DNA of 64,000 nt from Isoetes taiwanensis (GCA_021234155.1 JAJEKV010000032.1:7596736-7660735); one strand, 5' to 3'. Positions 10,681-23,995 are shown, counted from the first letter of the stretch. Numbers and translations: made by a program. Notes: a model not told the origin generated them from the sequence alone.

Positions 10681-13600
10681 TTTGAATTTGATCACAATAA
10701 AACAAATAGAACATAAGTAAAAGTTACCATAAAGATAGAGCATATTGATCCCATTATTTTGAAAGTCATAAAGTTTGCAACACCCATACACAAACATTTT
10801 TCAACTGGAATTTAACAGGAGCCTTTGGCCTCCATGGATTCTTGTGGTGAGAAACCAAAGTGGAAAACTTTTCTGCTTGTTAGCACAAGGATCTAGAAGC
10901 CTTAGAATTTGCTTAATAACTGCCTCAAAATCTAAAAATGCATGGTAATTTTTTGCAAGCTTCATTCGGAATGAGCCATAAAACAATATCCAATAGCGCA
11001 ATCCTGTACTAATCAGCTGGTAAGATGTGAAAGCCTACCAAACCCGGCCGAAAAATTGTTGTTTTAGCATAGATAACTTAACCAAACATATCCACATACA
11101 CTATCAAAAAGATCTCGGAGAGAGCTTTCCAAAGCAATAAAAATCATCTCAAACAGAGCTCTGGATCAAAAGTTATGATAAGAAATGTGTCGCTGGCGGG
11201 AAACTGCACTACATGTGCCCTTCAAGCCCTTCATGTGCCCATTATGCACCACACATACAAAAAGTGGGCTTTTGTTGTGAGCCATTGGTTGTTTGGCCCT
11301 TCATGTGCCCATTATGCACCACACGCACAAAAAAAGGGCTTTTGTTGTGAGCCATAGGCTGTTGACCATTGAAAAAAAAAAAGGCTAAAATCAATGGCTC
11401 AGAAATGGTGCACTCTAGATGTACGCATTAGTACATCCATTTTAATACATCACGAAATCATAGGAAAACCTTAGTGAAAAGCGTACAAAAACACAAAAAA
11501 AAAACCCCTGTTATTTTGCTACATATTGAAGTGGGAAAGCAGAGATATTCCTCCCTTCAATCTCAAAGATATGATATGAGTTATGGTTCAGTCATAGATC
11601 CCAAGAGAAAAAGGTTCAACTGTAGGGTTTATTGCACAAATTACCACTAACGAGATATTGAGGATGCCTACTTGTATGTCTTGCATTGGAGAAAAAGCTC
11701 TTGCACTCTCTAAAAGCTTAAGATGCATGCGCCATTATGCATTTAGATGATTTTGTCTTCATGAAGATAAAATAGTGCAGATAAGTGTGGTTATCTTCGC
11801 CTCACACATTTCGAGTCAAAACTCTTATAGCCATTATACAATTGGCTCGAAAACTTTGACATTGAATAGCAAACATGTAGTTTCAAGAAAAACTACTTTA
11901 TGGACTTGGTGGTATCTGCCTAGATGACCTATTTGAGGAGTACAGAAGTTGCTTTGTAAAGTTGGTACTGTGTATATTGACCTGTTCGGGGAGTATTTCT
12001 TTTTAAGAGAATACATGTGCTTTTGTATTAGGCAAGGAACTGCAAGATATAGCTATGATGTATTTTTTTCTCTAAAGCGAATCTCCCAAAAGTCCGTAGT
12101 TTCGTGGACTGCCATGGTTGAAGGTTATGCACATAGTGGGTTGCTTCAATACAACCTGATATATGAAATACGTGTTATTACAAGGAAAAGAAAAACAAAA
12201 AGCTACCCATGAATCTGTACAAATATCTATTAAGCTGATAGATTTATTTAATTCCCATGATAGAGCATTAGTAGATAGGTTGTCATCCTTTTTTCATATA
12301 CCCAAGTCAGATTGGTTCTTCTACCATAAAGTTTGAGGAACGAAGAAAGAGAGGATAAAGAGAAGGAAACAGTTAGCCTTTCTTTCCACCTTTTGCCATG
12401 TTCCTAATAGAATGCCTTGCCAAAATGTCGTGTATTCAAATGGTGAGTAGTTACACAAGCTACATGATTTTTGCAAACTATGTTCAAAGAATATCAAACA
12501 GGCATTTTGCATATAACCTATTCTATTAGGCATTGCCTGATGGAGACATTTCTTATAATAATAAAAATGATGCAGCAAATACCAAAAAACATTGCATTCC
12601 AAGGCATAAACACCCGGTTGAGGCATATTTGGAACTCAATACTAAATTGATTGGGCTCTTATAACTTATAAATTATCTTTTTGTAGTGATACGAAATATG
12701 TATTACTTGAAATTTAAGACTCGTGCAAGTAGTATGCTAGGACCATTTGCAATTCTCCTTTTTATTCATTGCATGTTTAGATATTGGTTGCTTCACTGTT
12801 TCTTTTAGATACTATTATACAAGCTTTTGTAACATCTGTCTATCCCTCCGCCCCTATTTTATTTTTGCATTTTCTTCTTCTCAGAGAACCAGGCAACAAT
12901 CTTTCCGATGATTGAATTGGCATAGGTTTTCAATATACTGAATCCTTCACAGCTGGTTTCTGAAGAAGGTTTACTTCACGCGCACAAGGATTGAGCTATT
13001 TTTTATTAGGGTATTGGGTATCTTTTTCTTGAGCTTTGTACGGATAGATATAAGGCATAGAAGTATGGGATATAGATCTTTAAAGGTGTTGCAAACTAAA
13101 GAACAATTGGACGTCCCACTTGCATGTAGCATTTCACGTAGTTTCACGATGTCCCTTCTTCCTATTAATTTTTTTTAACAGGAATGCAAATTTTCAACCA
13201 CAATGCAACATGAAACAACCTTATTTCGATGAAATGGGCTACTAAAGCTTCAGCATCTGTAGCTTTTTTCCTTGGCCCTGATTTCACTGCGCTTTACTTG
13301 GCAAAATTTATGAAGGTTTCCTTTGCAATTTATATTACTTGCTTCTGCACTGCACAACAAGAACAAAACAATTACTATGGATTCCCATTACTTGCCAAAT
13401 AATTTCCATAAATTGGATGATAGTACAGGTTGCAGCTACGTTCGCATATTCATAGTTGTAAAATAGAAGTAATGCTCTCAAATAAAATTGTTTGAGTGTG
13501 CTGCTCAGTAATAAGTTGAATATCATGACCTTTAGAATGATAGATTTAAAAGAAGCTGCTGATAGATTTACATTTCATTTTAGGACAGAGCAAGCTAAGG

Positions 13601-14083
13601 CACACTACCTTTCTTCACTCTAACTGCTCCTCATTTAATTAAAATAAAAAATGGCAAATGCATTGGAAACATGATTTTGAATCACTACACTATGCGCAAT
13701 GCAATTTTGGGATATGCTCTTTGGCAATAGATCTTTTTATGCCATGTCGTTATTGGAACATTTATTTATGAACTACGTATTTGTTAAAACCATTACAATA
13801 CACACTAAGTTGCAAATTGTCCAACAAAAACCACATTGTCGAAATATTATTGAACGCCCATCGAAGGTGGGCAATCTTCTAACTATATTAATTTTGGAGG
13901 ATAATGATATCTATAATGAAAATCCTTCCGTCCCAAACTGATGGCCCAAATTATGCCATGGCACATAAGTTAGCACATATATCATGTTGTTACCCTATCT
14001 CAATCAATCAAATGTCATGAATCATGTAACATAGCTTTATATGCACCATTACACATGAAACATATACAATAAATACAAAAATA
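10681..14083. other. AT-rich spacer, no gene recognised
   Basis: About 3.4 kb of AT-rich DNA without a recognisable domain. Contents noted: a 70-bp tandem duplication (11231 onward), simple A and T runs, and a small hairpin at 13857-13873 that resembles one at 14106-14120. Open frames are short and their products look random. Confidence 0.6.
11231..11370. repeat. Tandem duplication, 70-bp unit
   Basis: TCATGTGCCCATTATGCACC starts at 11231 and again at 11301. The following TTTTGTTGTGAGCCAT block is also repeated. The second copy has a few substitutions. Confidence 0.85.
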
Positions 14084-14089
14084 TTGGCA

Positions 14090-16215
14090 TGCAACTACAT
14101 GGGGTGCCCACCGAAGGTGGGCAATTTTCTAGTGGATACTATATTCAAGGATATGCCTCCTTCCTCGTTTAGAGTGTTTCTAGATGACTTGTGCTTGAGT
14201 ACTTTCACTAAAGATCATTTTGCCTATCTCACAAATCTTTGTTCCATGTGTAGGAAAGGAGGTGTGAGCTTGAACCCAAAGAAATGTATGTTTTTGCGCT
14301 CAAAGGGAGATCTACTAGGTCATGAAGCCTCCATAAATGGCATCCAAGTGGGTACAAATAAGGTAGAGGCTTTGAAGAAACTTACTCCTCCAAAGACTGT
14401 AAAGCAAGTCAAGAGCTTTCTAAGTATGACCAATTTTTTGAAAATGCATGTGCCTCATTTCTCACACATCATAAGTCCTATTTCTAGCCTCACCAAGGTA
14501 GGCAAATTCACAAAGAATGAAAGCAAACATATACTAGTAGATTGAAGTGAGGCTTGTCAAGATGCATTTGAGAAGATCATTGATGCTGTATGCTACTCTA
14601 CCTTGCTGAAACCTCCAGATCTTGAGAAACCCTTCCAAGCTTATATTAGTGTCACAAAAAGAGCCATAGACTTGGCATTACTTCAAGAAGATAGGATTGT
14701 CTCTTTTGCAAGCAAGATTTGATCTCAAACTGAACTTAGATACTCAAGGCTTGAAAAGAGTACAGCAGCCCTTATGTTTATGATTGATGGGCAAGGACAT
14801 CCCTTACAAAAGAGTCACATCCAAGTCTTTATAAAACAAAACCCCATGTTCCTGCTTTTTGCCAAAAATCAGCCAAAAGCCAAGCTTTGTAGATGGCCAT
14901 GTAAAGTTCAATCTTATGATATTAGTGTGAAAGTGGTCCATTTAATCAACAATCCAAGCTCTTACCTTCCTCATGCTCTATTTGAATATGAAGATCAAGA
15001 AGGATTGGAAGAAATTGATTCTACCATTGATACTAACCTTGTTGCATTTTATGTGAAAGAAATAGATTGGCAGCATGATATTAGAAGGTATTTGGAGTGC
15101 AATGAGGTGCCATAGCAGTCAAGAGAGGAGGTTCAAGGAGAAATACAAGAAGTTTAGTTTGATAGAGGATGTTTTGTGCAAAATTGACAAAGAAGGGGTG
15201 CTATTGAGATGTGTGGACCTTGATGAAGCCAAACTGATCATAGAAGCCTACCATGAAGGTGTGTGGAGGCCATTTTCTGCTGATACAACAGCCAAGAAGA
15301 TCCTAAGATCATGGTATTTCTGGCCTACTCTTTTCAAAGATTGTTATAACGTGATTAAATGTGGTCATAAATACCAAATCTTTGGCAAAAGAGTGTTGCA
15401 GCCAGCCCCTCTTATTGCCATAATTTCTCCAGGGCCATTCCAGGTATGGGGACTTGACTTCATAGGTTCAATAGTGACTTCATAGGTCTCTCATCAGCAC
15501 AACACCAATACAACCACTGATTACTTCACCAAATTGGCTGAGGCAGTCTCACTTAGACAAGCAAATGCTTTCACTATTGCTAGATTCCTCCATGAGAATA
15601 TTTGTGCAAGATTTTTCATCCCATTCAAGCTCATATCTGATAGGGGATCCCAATTCACGAACAAGGTCATAGCAACATTACTTTCTACTCTCAAGGTGAA
15701 GCATACTAAGAGCTCAACCTACTATCCTCAAGGAAATGGTGAAGCCGAGTCAACAAACAAGGTATTCAAGTCAATCCTTAAAAAAACCATTCTCAAAAAG
15801 GGATTGGCACATCAAGCTTCATGATGCTCTATGGGCTTATAGGACCACCATCAAAACATCTACCAAGCATACATGCTTTAATCTTGTTTATGGCATTGAA
15901 TCCATTGTCCCAATTGAACTTGAACTGCCTTCCCTTAGATTGGCGCATAGAATTAACTCGAAAATGGAGGATGCACGAAAAGAAAGATGCATAAAATTGA
16001 TGCAGTTGGAGGAGGCTCAGGTTTGAAGCTGAAAATGCCATACTAATCAAGAAAGCCAAGGATATTGCAGCCTTCAAGGCTGCTCACAAGGTTCAAGGTA
16101 CACTAAAAAGTGGTGAATTAGTGCTCAAATGGAACAAAGCAAGGAAAGATGTTGCTGCCAAGTTTGAAAGCTTGTGGGAAGGACCATTTAAAGTGCTTGG
16201 ATTCAAATGCTTGGA
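14090..16215 (+). pseudogene. Ty3/gypsy pol fragment: RT end, RNase H, integrase
   Basis: The reading opens within the reverse transcriptase palm, with VFLDDLCL carrying the catalytic D-D pair near 14170. The RT connection follows (PPKTVKQVKSFLSMTNFLKM), then an eroded RNase H. The integrase has a damaged zinc-binding region near 15290-15390, then WGLDFIGSI (first Asp), SDRGSQFTN (second Asp) and PQGNGEAEST (catalytic Glu). The tail ends with LWEGPFKVLG at about 16190. Stops or frame changes occur near 14545, 14720, 15113, 15485 and 15800. Domain order RT-RNase H-integrase places it in Ty3/gypsy. Gag, protease and LTRs were not found. An A run follows at 16367-16388. Confidence 0.85.
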
Positions 16216-16385
16216 GTAGCAAGTAAGGACTCTTATTGACTGAAATTTGTCATTGAGGATGTTGGCAGCAACATGTTGCCTTAAGCTTGTTTGAATAGGA
16301 TTGACTTGCATTTGGTGAGTAGGTTAGGATAGATTGATCATTACATTGCTATTCACGCTAAAACTTAAAAAAAAAAAAAAAAAAA

Positions 16386-16490
16386 AAACCGGCTTGAACT
16401 AGTCTACACTAGCACAAACATCAGCATTGGTCAATCCCTTTGCTGTCTTATCTGGCCATACAAGAACCGTTAAGTCCAAGATGGTACCAT
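16386..16490. repeat. Dispersed repeat D, copy 1
   Basis: After an A run comes CCGGCTTGAACTAGTCTACA, then CATCAGCATTGGTCAATCCC, then CTGTCTTATC. The same order with substitutions occurs at about 28977-29080 (CCGGCCTAACCTAGTATCCT, CATCAGCTTCAGTCAATCC). Both copies are followed by an exon-like block E (18840 and 29995), so this is one end of a duplicated block. Confidence 0.6.
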
Positions 16491-16614
16491 TCTTTCCTGA
16501 TGTACAACATTGATGTTATCATATAACCAAACAAATTAGATTCCTAATTCCAAAGTCATTGTACCTACTGGTCAATAATCCATGATATAATGCTTAACTT
16601 TTGCAAGCATTTGC

Positions 16615-16624
16615 ATTACTTGTT
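16615..16624. repeat. LINE target-site duplication, left copy
   Basis: ATTACTTGTT here is repeated exactly at 18249-18258, immediately after the poly(A) tail of the LINE copy. Confidence 0.9.
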
Positions 16625-18248
16625 CAATGGGTATTCCCTTTGGAGGGGATGTTTCCATGGGGAGGGTGTGGGATGAGATTTTGCAGGGGTTGCAGAAACA
16701 CCTCAATTGGTGGAAGGGTAGCAAGTTGTCCATGGCAGGTAGGATCACTATTGCCAAGCCAGTACTTTGTAGCACTCATGTGTATACAAAGATCTGCGAT
16801 GTTAGCTCGAGGGTAAGATACGGGCTTTGGATAAGATTGTTGAAATTTTGTGTGGGGCGGGATGATGAAGGGGCGGTTGTTAAAGTGGCTTGGTGGAAGT
16901 GTCTCCGCCCGGGAGGATGGGGGCTTGGCCATTCGGATTTGGCTTTGCATAGTAAGGTGTTGGTCTCTAAGTTTATTTGGAGCATTCTGCGGGATGGAGC
17001 ATCTTCGCCGGGTGCGCACTATTGTGGCAATCTCTTCGCCATTGTGTGGCATTTGGAAAGTCGTGCGTGCATGTAGAGTTGCCACGGCCTTTGTTGTATG
17101 GTCTCCGCCTTTCCCACATGCATCCCCTTTTCTCACGGGGTGTTGCGGGCTTGGGATCGCGGCGTGTGCTCTTCCGCCTAGATTATGCCTCGGTTTATCA
17201 CCACTCTTCTCCTTTCTTGTGGGTTCCTCTACCTCCTGCGTACTTGCCCTTGGGTCGCCACTGTGCATGCTCTGGACGCTAAAGCCCGTTGGAGGCGAAG
17301 CCGCTGTGCTCACCTTGGAGGATTGGTATTGGAATGGTCGGCTAGCCGTGGGAGTTCTTTTTCGAGCTCGCTTGGCCTGAAGGACAACGTGACCAGGGCT
17401 ATCGGGAACAAGTGGCGGAGTATTCCGCTACACATACCTATAGTCCCTCAGGGTGATGTGGTGGTGCAGGTTTGGAAGGTTCATCCAGATGTTGTATCTT
17501 CTTGTTTTGTGCGGTCTTGTTACCGGGTGTTGGCTATTCATGACACTCTGGCCCCTTCAGGCAAGTGGTCTCGGCAGACTTCAGGGTTCTCGATGGCGCT
17601 CGGTTTGGGCGTGGACATGGAGCTCACTTCCCCATAGAAGGTTCGGGTGCTTATGTGGCAGGTGGTGCACCATTATGATCGGGGGTGAATGTCCTTGTGA
17701 GTCAGTTTAGGCGGGTGTGAGCCCTCTTTGCCCTTGTTGTGGCCTTCATCATGAGACTGTGGAGCATTGTCTGGTTTTATGCCCTCATTTGCAGGTTGCC
17801 TGGGATTGGGTCAGGGCTCTGTTTCAGGTGAGATTGAATAGCCAACAATTGCTGCTTCATGTGTATCCTGGTGCTTGGCCGCTCGTACGGCAGCAAGCCT
17901 TGCATCTGTGCGTGGCTTGGTTGGTGTGGTTGACGGGAAGCGGCGGCGGTTGTGGATCTTTCAGGGGATTCAGTAGCCTGCAGCCTCTCTGATTCCTCGA
18001 CTCAGGTACAAGCTATTTCAAAGCTTTTTGGTGTTCCCGGGATTAGTAGAGCGGAAGTTTTCCATTTGGCGGGACTTCTTGGGTGTGGTAGATGGGGATG
18101 GTCAGTTTGTACAGCAGTAGAGTTGCAGTTGTTGTGGAGTGTCGAGGTATCACTGTCTCTTTGGGGCAGTTCTCCTTCCTCCTCACTTGCTTTGTAACAT
18201 TACCATTCTTTTAATATATTGCTGACACAGTTCTTCAAAAAAAAAAAG
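16625..18248 (+). mobile_element. 5'-truncated LINE copy of the same family
   Basis: It starts within ORF2 (GIPFGGDVSMGRVWDEIL) and matches the minus-strand LINE at about 6490-4860 in order and sequence. It includes the C-terminal zinc-finger region with CPCCGLHHETVEHC (about 17730-17770). The ORF ends DGDGQFVQQ at about 18120, followed by the shared 3' UTR and a poly(A) run at 18237-18247. A perfect 10-bp target duplication, ATTACTTGTT, flanks it at 16615-16624 and 18249-18258. This is a textbook truncated target-primed insertion. Frameshifts break the reading. Confidence 0.92.
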
Positions 18249-18258
18249 ATTACTTGTT
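18249..18258. repeat. LINE target-site duplication, right copy
   Basis: This is an exact copy of 16615-16624 and marks the right edge of the LINE insertion. Confidence 0.9.
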
Positions 18259-18347
18259 ATAAGTTTTAACCTTTATACCATAACCACTATTTAAGACCAA
18301 AATATGAAAGATAGAGGTCTAAAAAACTTCTCTGCAATAACCATATT

Positions 18348-18445
18348 ATTCATAAAATAATCAGTTTCTGGTTTTACACTTTCAGTGACAATGACCATTC
18401 ATAAAATAATCAGTTTCTGGTTTTACACTTTCAGTCACAATGACC
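18348..18445. repeat. Tandem duplication, 49-bp unit
   Basis: ATTCATAAAATAATCAGTTT and the following 29 bases occur twice in a row with one visible difference (AGTGACA against AGTCACA). The rest of 18259-18840 is AT-rich without a recognisable gene. Confidence 0.85.
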
Positions 18446-18839
18446 ACTTTTCCATGCTTAAAATAAAGGTAACAAATGCATAACAAGAGGATTCATTTGT
18501 TCCAAATGATTGTTCCATATAGTAGAGATTGCATTTTCAGCAATGGGGAAGTACTAACAGTCAATAACGAGAAAAAATATAGTATCTTATAGGGTATGCA
18601 ACTGTCAAAAGCCACTTGTAACAGCAAAACATCAACATGCAACTGATTACCTTGGCAGCATATTAAAGAGTAAAGTTACCGCATGTAAACCTGCCTCAAA
18701 TTCCAAAAGGAACTAGAAATCTTATGTTTTTGGGTTCATTTCTTTAACCTCAGTTAATCTTTGATCCAATCAACATCCGTTGCCAAGTTCCAAGCTCACC
18801 TAAGTCTCTATGAACAAAAGGAAAACATTAAGAAGAGAA

Positions 18840-18965
18840 GCACGTACCTGCAGCCAACCAATACATCATTAGCCTGATAAGGGTAACGATGCAAGGGCCA
18901 AAAGGTACCTTAGGCTTCTCGGTTGTTAACCGATCACCTAATGTAGACCTTTTGCCCGTAGACAA
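18840..18965 (-). pseudogene. Exon-like block E, copy 1
   Basis: On the minus strand one frame reads GDRLTTEKPKVPFGPCIVTL and ends at GCTGCAG|GTACGTG, a good splice donor. The block is clearly related to 29995-30125, where the matching frame reads GDKPRGFIVPFGPTCITK and ends GGCTGCAG|GTACC. Conservation of both frame and donor suggests a duplicated exon of one gene. I do not recognise the protein. An A run at 18240 and the LINE separate it from repeat D. Confidence 0.35.
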
Positions 18966-19221
18966 AGTGAGCAACGTGAAAATAGACTAAATAATCAAGA
19001 CAAATTCAATCAATACCAAATTATCAGTATTAACTGCTCATATCAGAAAAAAGTCTCTTCAAAATGACCATTCTACGATGGATGTTACTACTTTAATAAA
19101 AGCTTAGAAGCATTTCCCTGATCAAAACTTTATGTTGCAGTCATACAAAGACCACAACTATTAGCCTTCCTTTGTATTCGCATATTAACCATAATAAAAT
19201 GGGTAAACAGTAATGGAGAAA

Positions 19222-19376
19222 TGCCACGGTTCTATTGCGATAGCAATAGAATCGACATTCCTTGGATGGGGACGCCCTTGCTCACATCTCCTATTTATTT
19301 CGCCTCTTCTTCATTTTCGTTCATCGGCGTTCTCTTGAGCTCCATTCATTTTTCCTCTTTGGCTCCACAAGTTTCC
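19222..19376 (+). repeat. Element A, terminal repeat X1
   Basis: It starts TGCCACGG and contains a hairpin with 11-bp arms (19228-19238 with 19243-19253, one mismatch). CATTCCTTGGATGGGGAC follows, then the TATA-like box. It matches X2 at 25237-25389 up to TTGGCTCCACAAGTTTCC; the sequences diverge directly after. Confidence 0.9.
19292..19330 (+). promoter_or_regulatory. TATA-like box and ATCGGCGT motif in X1
   Basis: TATTTATT at 19292-19299 is followed by ATCGGCGT at 19323-19330, 31 bp start to start. Element B has TATATAAGG followed by ATCGGCGT at 32 bp. The motif therefore lies near where transcription would begin if the box is used. The same pair occurs in X2 (box at 25305-25312). Promoter activity is inferred. 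Confidence 0.45.
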
Positions 19377-21186
19377 TATCGCTAACAAACCTGTTCTTCT
19401 ACCAGATAAGCTTCGAATAGGTTAGTTTTGGTTGGTTCCTCATCTGATGATGGTATCGTCTTTTCCTTCAGTACTATGGCATCTATTTCCTGTTCTTTGA
19501 GTTTGGTTTATATTGTTGTGCATCTGTTTCCCCCTTTTTCTCTGATTTGGTGAATCTACAATCGATTTCCTCTTTCTCTGTTTTTGATTCGTGCTTACAA
19601 GCATCGTTTCCTCTTTCTCTGTTTAGTGGGTTCCATGCATCGTTTTCTATGCCGTTGCTTCTATGCTCACAGTTTCTTTTTGGCTCCTCTTTTGGCAAGA
19701 TCTTTGAGGTTTTCCCGTCTGTGGCTGGATAAGTTATTCTGTAGATTTGGGTTGCGCTCTTTCCATCTTCTCGATTTGTATTTACGGCGGTCCATTTGTA
19801 TTTCGGTGGCTGTGTTTTTTCGTGTTCCTGCATGCCTTCAGTTTCAGATTATCTGGGCTCAGCTTTGCCCTCTGCGCTTTGGTCGGATCTTGGACACTAG
19901 ACGGTGGCTTTATCCTGCTTATCATATCCGATTCCTTGGGACTTATGATTCTCCCTTTCTTCTTCTGATGATTCGGGCAGTGCCAGGTCGTGGATGCTAG
20001 GCATGGTTTTTGTATAGTGAAACAAGTTGCGAGAAGCTGCGTACCTTTACGAGTGTGAAGCCTTCTCGCTCGCGAGGAACATACAGCGGTCGTCTCATGT
20101 TCAGATTATTCCTGGACCTTTCTTCACTGCTTGACGGCTTTAAGGTATGAATACTCTTCGATTTTGCAAACAACCATTACCAGCTGAGTGTGAATGATTG
20201 TGCTTTTCTGTAGCATTCCGACTAAATTCTAAACTCCTTTTATTCCTGGTTGCGGTAATTTGCACCAAAGCTATATCCAGTCGGCCGGTCTTGTGTGTTC
20301 TTCAACTCTGCCAGATCAAGCTTGTACCTTGATGCCTCAATGACTGTGATCAGATTCCACTTTGATTCCGCTTGGTCCGCTTGTTTCCTCACCGATTCTT
20401 TGATTCCGCTTTGATCTCGATCTGATTCCGTTTGGCATCAACTCTGCCAAATTCAAGCTTGTACCTTTGATGCCTCACTGGCTGCGCCATAGAAATCTTA
20501 CACGTTTTACTAAATCTTACCATGCTACCGCTCGCAAACCGCTTCGCTTCGCTGCCTGTCGCTGCCTCTTGTCCGGGGATACGGGTCTCTTTTTAGCCGC
20601 CTCTTGGTTTGGGGATACCGGGAACACAGGGTGTTATCTTTTTTGTTTTCCCTTGATTCAATCTGTATACCTAGGTTCCTAGGTTGTAATGTTAAAGGGC
20701 TCGTTTTTGCGTTGTTTTGGTCCTAGGAGCACAATAAGAGGCGTCCCACTGTGTTCATTAATTTGTCTAGTTTCTTTCATATATATACAATAATTGGTTT
20801 TCATTGCATCCGTGTTACTAATATTTGTATGTTACGTTAGATGAGTTTCGTTATGATCGACCGAACACTCTCAAGTACCTCTACAATTCACGATTATCTT
20901 TATGTACCTTTGTAATTTGTTTTTTATGTACCTTTGTGATTTTGTTTTTACTGCACCCACGAGTGCAAGACGATTTAGACTTACACCGATGACGTTGCAC
21001 CGTGGTTGGGCACATGGGACCACCGATTCGTGCATGCAAATCGACTCTTGAAACGATAGCCGCCTAATTCCAGGCGACTTACGTAATTGTTGTTCTGGTG
21101 GTCTTAGGTTCAGTGCTCCCTGTTTTGCGGCCATATTCTCTAAGGCATGTTCCCTTCCAGTCTGAGTTTAGCCTTGCAGAGTCAGT

Positions 21187-21773
21187 TTCTCCTCTTCGAC
21201 ATCTGTTAGCTTCAAGAAGTTTCAGGGGTTCTTATCTTTATTACTTTGCTCGACTAGCGTCATTTACTTATCATTCCTGATTGTCCTATTTGTTTCCTTC
21301 TTCCAATTGGCTTTTTGCCCTCCATTCCTTTTGTTCCTTGTTGTCCCAATAAGCCATGTAGTCTATTCATTCCATTAACTTCATTGGTTACAAAACGAGT
21401 TTTCATCCATGTGTCTCATTGTACCATAATGATTTTTGCCTTAGTATCTCATTGTTCCTTCATTTGTCTTGCCTTGACGATCCTCTTTGACCCCTTTAAT
21501 CCCATTGCGCCTTTTCTTTTCTCAAAATGTTCATGTTGGTTCCTTCAGTTTCATTTTTACTTTAGTATCTCATTGTTCCATCACTCCTTATGCCTCGGCT
21601 ATCCACTTTGACCCCATTGTGCCATTCTTTCCTCGGGTGTCTATATTAGTTCCTTCCTTAGTATGTCATGGTTCCATCACTTATCTTGCTTTACCTATCC
21701 TCTTTATCCCCATTAACTCTTGCAAAGGCAGGTCCTCCTCTTCAACATCTGTTAGCTTCGGGGAAGTTTCATG
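21187..21773. repeat. Element A internal repeat, copy 1
   Basis: About 490 bp (21231-21724) recurs with substitutions at about 23996-24500; shared phrases include CATCCATGTGTCTCATTGTA and CCCATTGCGCCTTTTCTTTT. This copy is bracketed by a 40-bp direct repeat, CATCTGTTAGCTTC with flanks, at 21187-21228 and 21732-21773. Confidence 0.8.
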
Positions 21774-23995
21774 GGTACGTGCCTTGAGCTTTTTATGTAT
21801 GTGTATACACTAGGTTTCTTAAGATTCATGTGTTGCATTGTTGTTAGTAGGGTGCTCTTTAGCCACAATCTATCTGTGTTGTGCTTTCTTGTTATGTATG
21901 TTGGCTAGATTAAGCCGCTCCTTATGTATGTCTCCCTTAGTTCTCATTATTATCTCTGTAAAAGCTATATTCTGCACCCTCTATTGTTTGATGTATCCAT
22001 TTGTAATGTGGGCACCCTCTAGCTCAAGGAATTGGGAATATTGTGCATTGCATGATTCCAAACTTCTAGGTTGTTGGTTATTGCAATTATTTCGTTTCTT
22101 TCTGGCATGCTTTATATTATTCTCATTTCCATGATTGCATCATTAATGTCGATTTGCTTTAACCATCGCAGTCATTCATTTTCTCCAGTCCCTCTTTACT
22201 TTTGGAGCTTGTCGTTTATCTACATATTCTTGCACTTCGCCCCTTGTTGAGTTTTAAGGTGGTTACCCCTTGTAAGGTTGGTCATGGTTTTGACATTCCT
22301 TATCTCCAATTTTGACAATTTTTTGTAAAGATTCTTCTGTTGGGGTGCAAGTTATAAGTTTGGTCCAAAGTTGATCTGGCATGATTCTACAAAGCATATG
22401 GTCAAAATTCTTTGGCAATTTTATTCTTCTTAGTGTAAATTTTTCCTTTTTCGTCGCTTTTCTTCTTATTCGCCATTAGTTCCCCCTTTACTCATGCCTT
22501 TGGATGATTCTACACATCTCGTTGGTAGCCTGATTTGCTTATTGCTTCAGGATGGCATCGTTTCACAGGTTGGTATTCATATTGCTCAACATCTTTTTTG
22601 GTCTTTGAACTGGTTATCATGCCCCCTTATATGCTTGGTTTTTTCCCTTCGTGTTATCTTGTTTATTTTTGCTATCATAGTTTTGGTTATTAGGTTTGTT
22701 CAATTCTTGGACATCGATTGACTTTTTTCATCTTTGTTGAGGCCCTCCTTTCTTTCGTATTTTTGTATAAAGTTGGTTTGCCCTCTTTCTCTATCTTCAG
22801 TTCTCAGTTAGTTTGTTGTCCGTCTTTGTTACTCTCTTGTGTGACTCCCACACGCTTCGTTCTTTCATTGGTCCATGTGGCTTTATTCGTCTTGTTTGCA
22901 CCCATTGTCCATCTATTTTAGCTCCATTCGTTTCTTTCAATTCCTTTTGGACTGATTTGTTCTTTTGATCCATTGATCTTGTTAGCCTCTATTGTCTTTG
23001 TTATTTTCATGGTAGTTCTTTTATCCTAGTTCGTTGTGTTTGCCCCTTTTTCTTGCTTTTGTTCCATTTGTTTTCCTTCATTCAGTTGTGATGCACATTA
23101 CATTGCGCATAGTTGAACTAGTTGACATGTGTTCACTTGGCACGCTATCTGTTTGGTATCTTCGCTTAATATGCAATATCTTTGTGCATTTCGTTTTTGT
23201 TCCTTTTACTAGATTTCATCTTGTTCATGGTGTTTGGTCCCCTTTTCATGCTGCACTCTTGCATGGGTTGATCCTGGTACCCACCCTTTACGTGTTGGCG
23301 CACTCTTGCACGGGTTGCTCATGGTACTCACTTACAGGGCTCCTTTGATTTTGTTGCATATATTTTTTGTTGCATATATTTAAGTGGATTCAAGCATAGT
23401 GCTTTGGCCTCATATTTCGTTTACAACGCCCCTCTTCGTTGCATTCACTTTATTCTCGTGTTTGCATCTCTCTTCTCCATTCAGATCCCATTATTTGTTA
23501 GTGCCCATTGTTTCTATGGTTGGTTACTAGATATGCTTCGTAGTTTTTTATTTTTTGTGTTCTTATCTCGTGAAAATTGGCTCCTATGGGCTTATACTCA
23601 GTCTACTTTGTCATTATTCATTCAATTTATTTGCGACATTATGTCTCACTGGCCGTGTCACCCTTTAGCTTTCTTGCTCAATTTGATTTGTTTACCAATG
23701 TTTGGTTCAAGTTCTTCTTGTCGCTTTCTATGTTCTTTTATACGTTCTCTTTGGTGGTTCCTTTGTCAGTTAGTCTCATATTTTCGTTTAGTTCTTTTGG
23801 TTCTCTCCAGTCTATTAGTTATTCTTTTTCTCCATGGTTTCTGGTGTTGCATTTGTTCAGTCCCCTTCTTGCGTCATTTTAACTCTTAGTCTTTCACACA
23901 TGTGTTTGGTGCATGGGTTTTTAGTTCTCCTTAAACTTTGTTGCTCTATTCCATACTTGCATATTACGACTTGACCTTCTCTCTTGCCACAGTTC

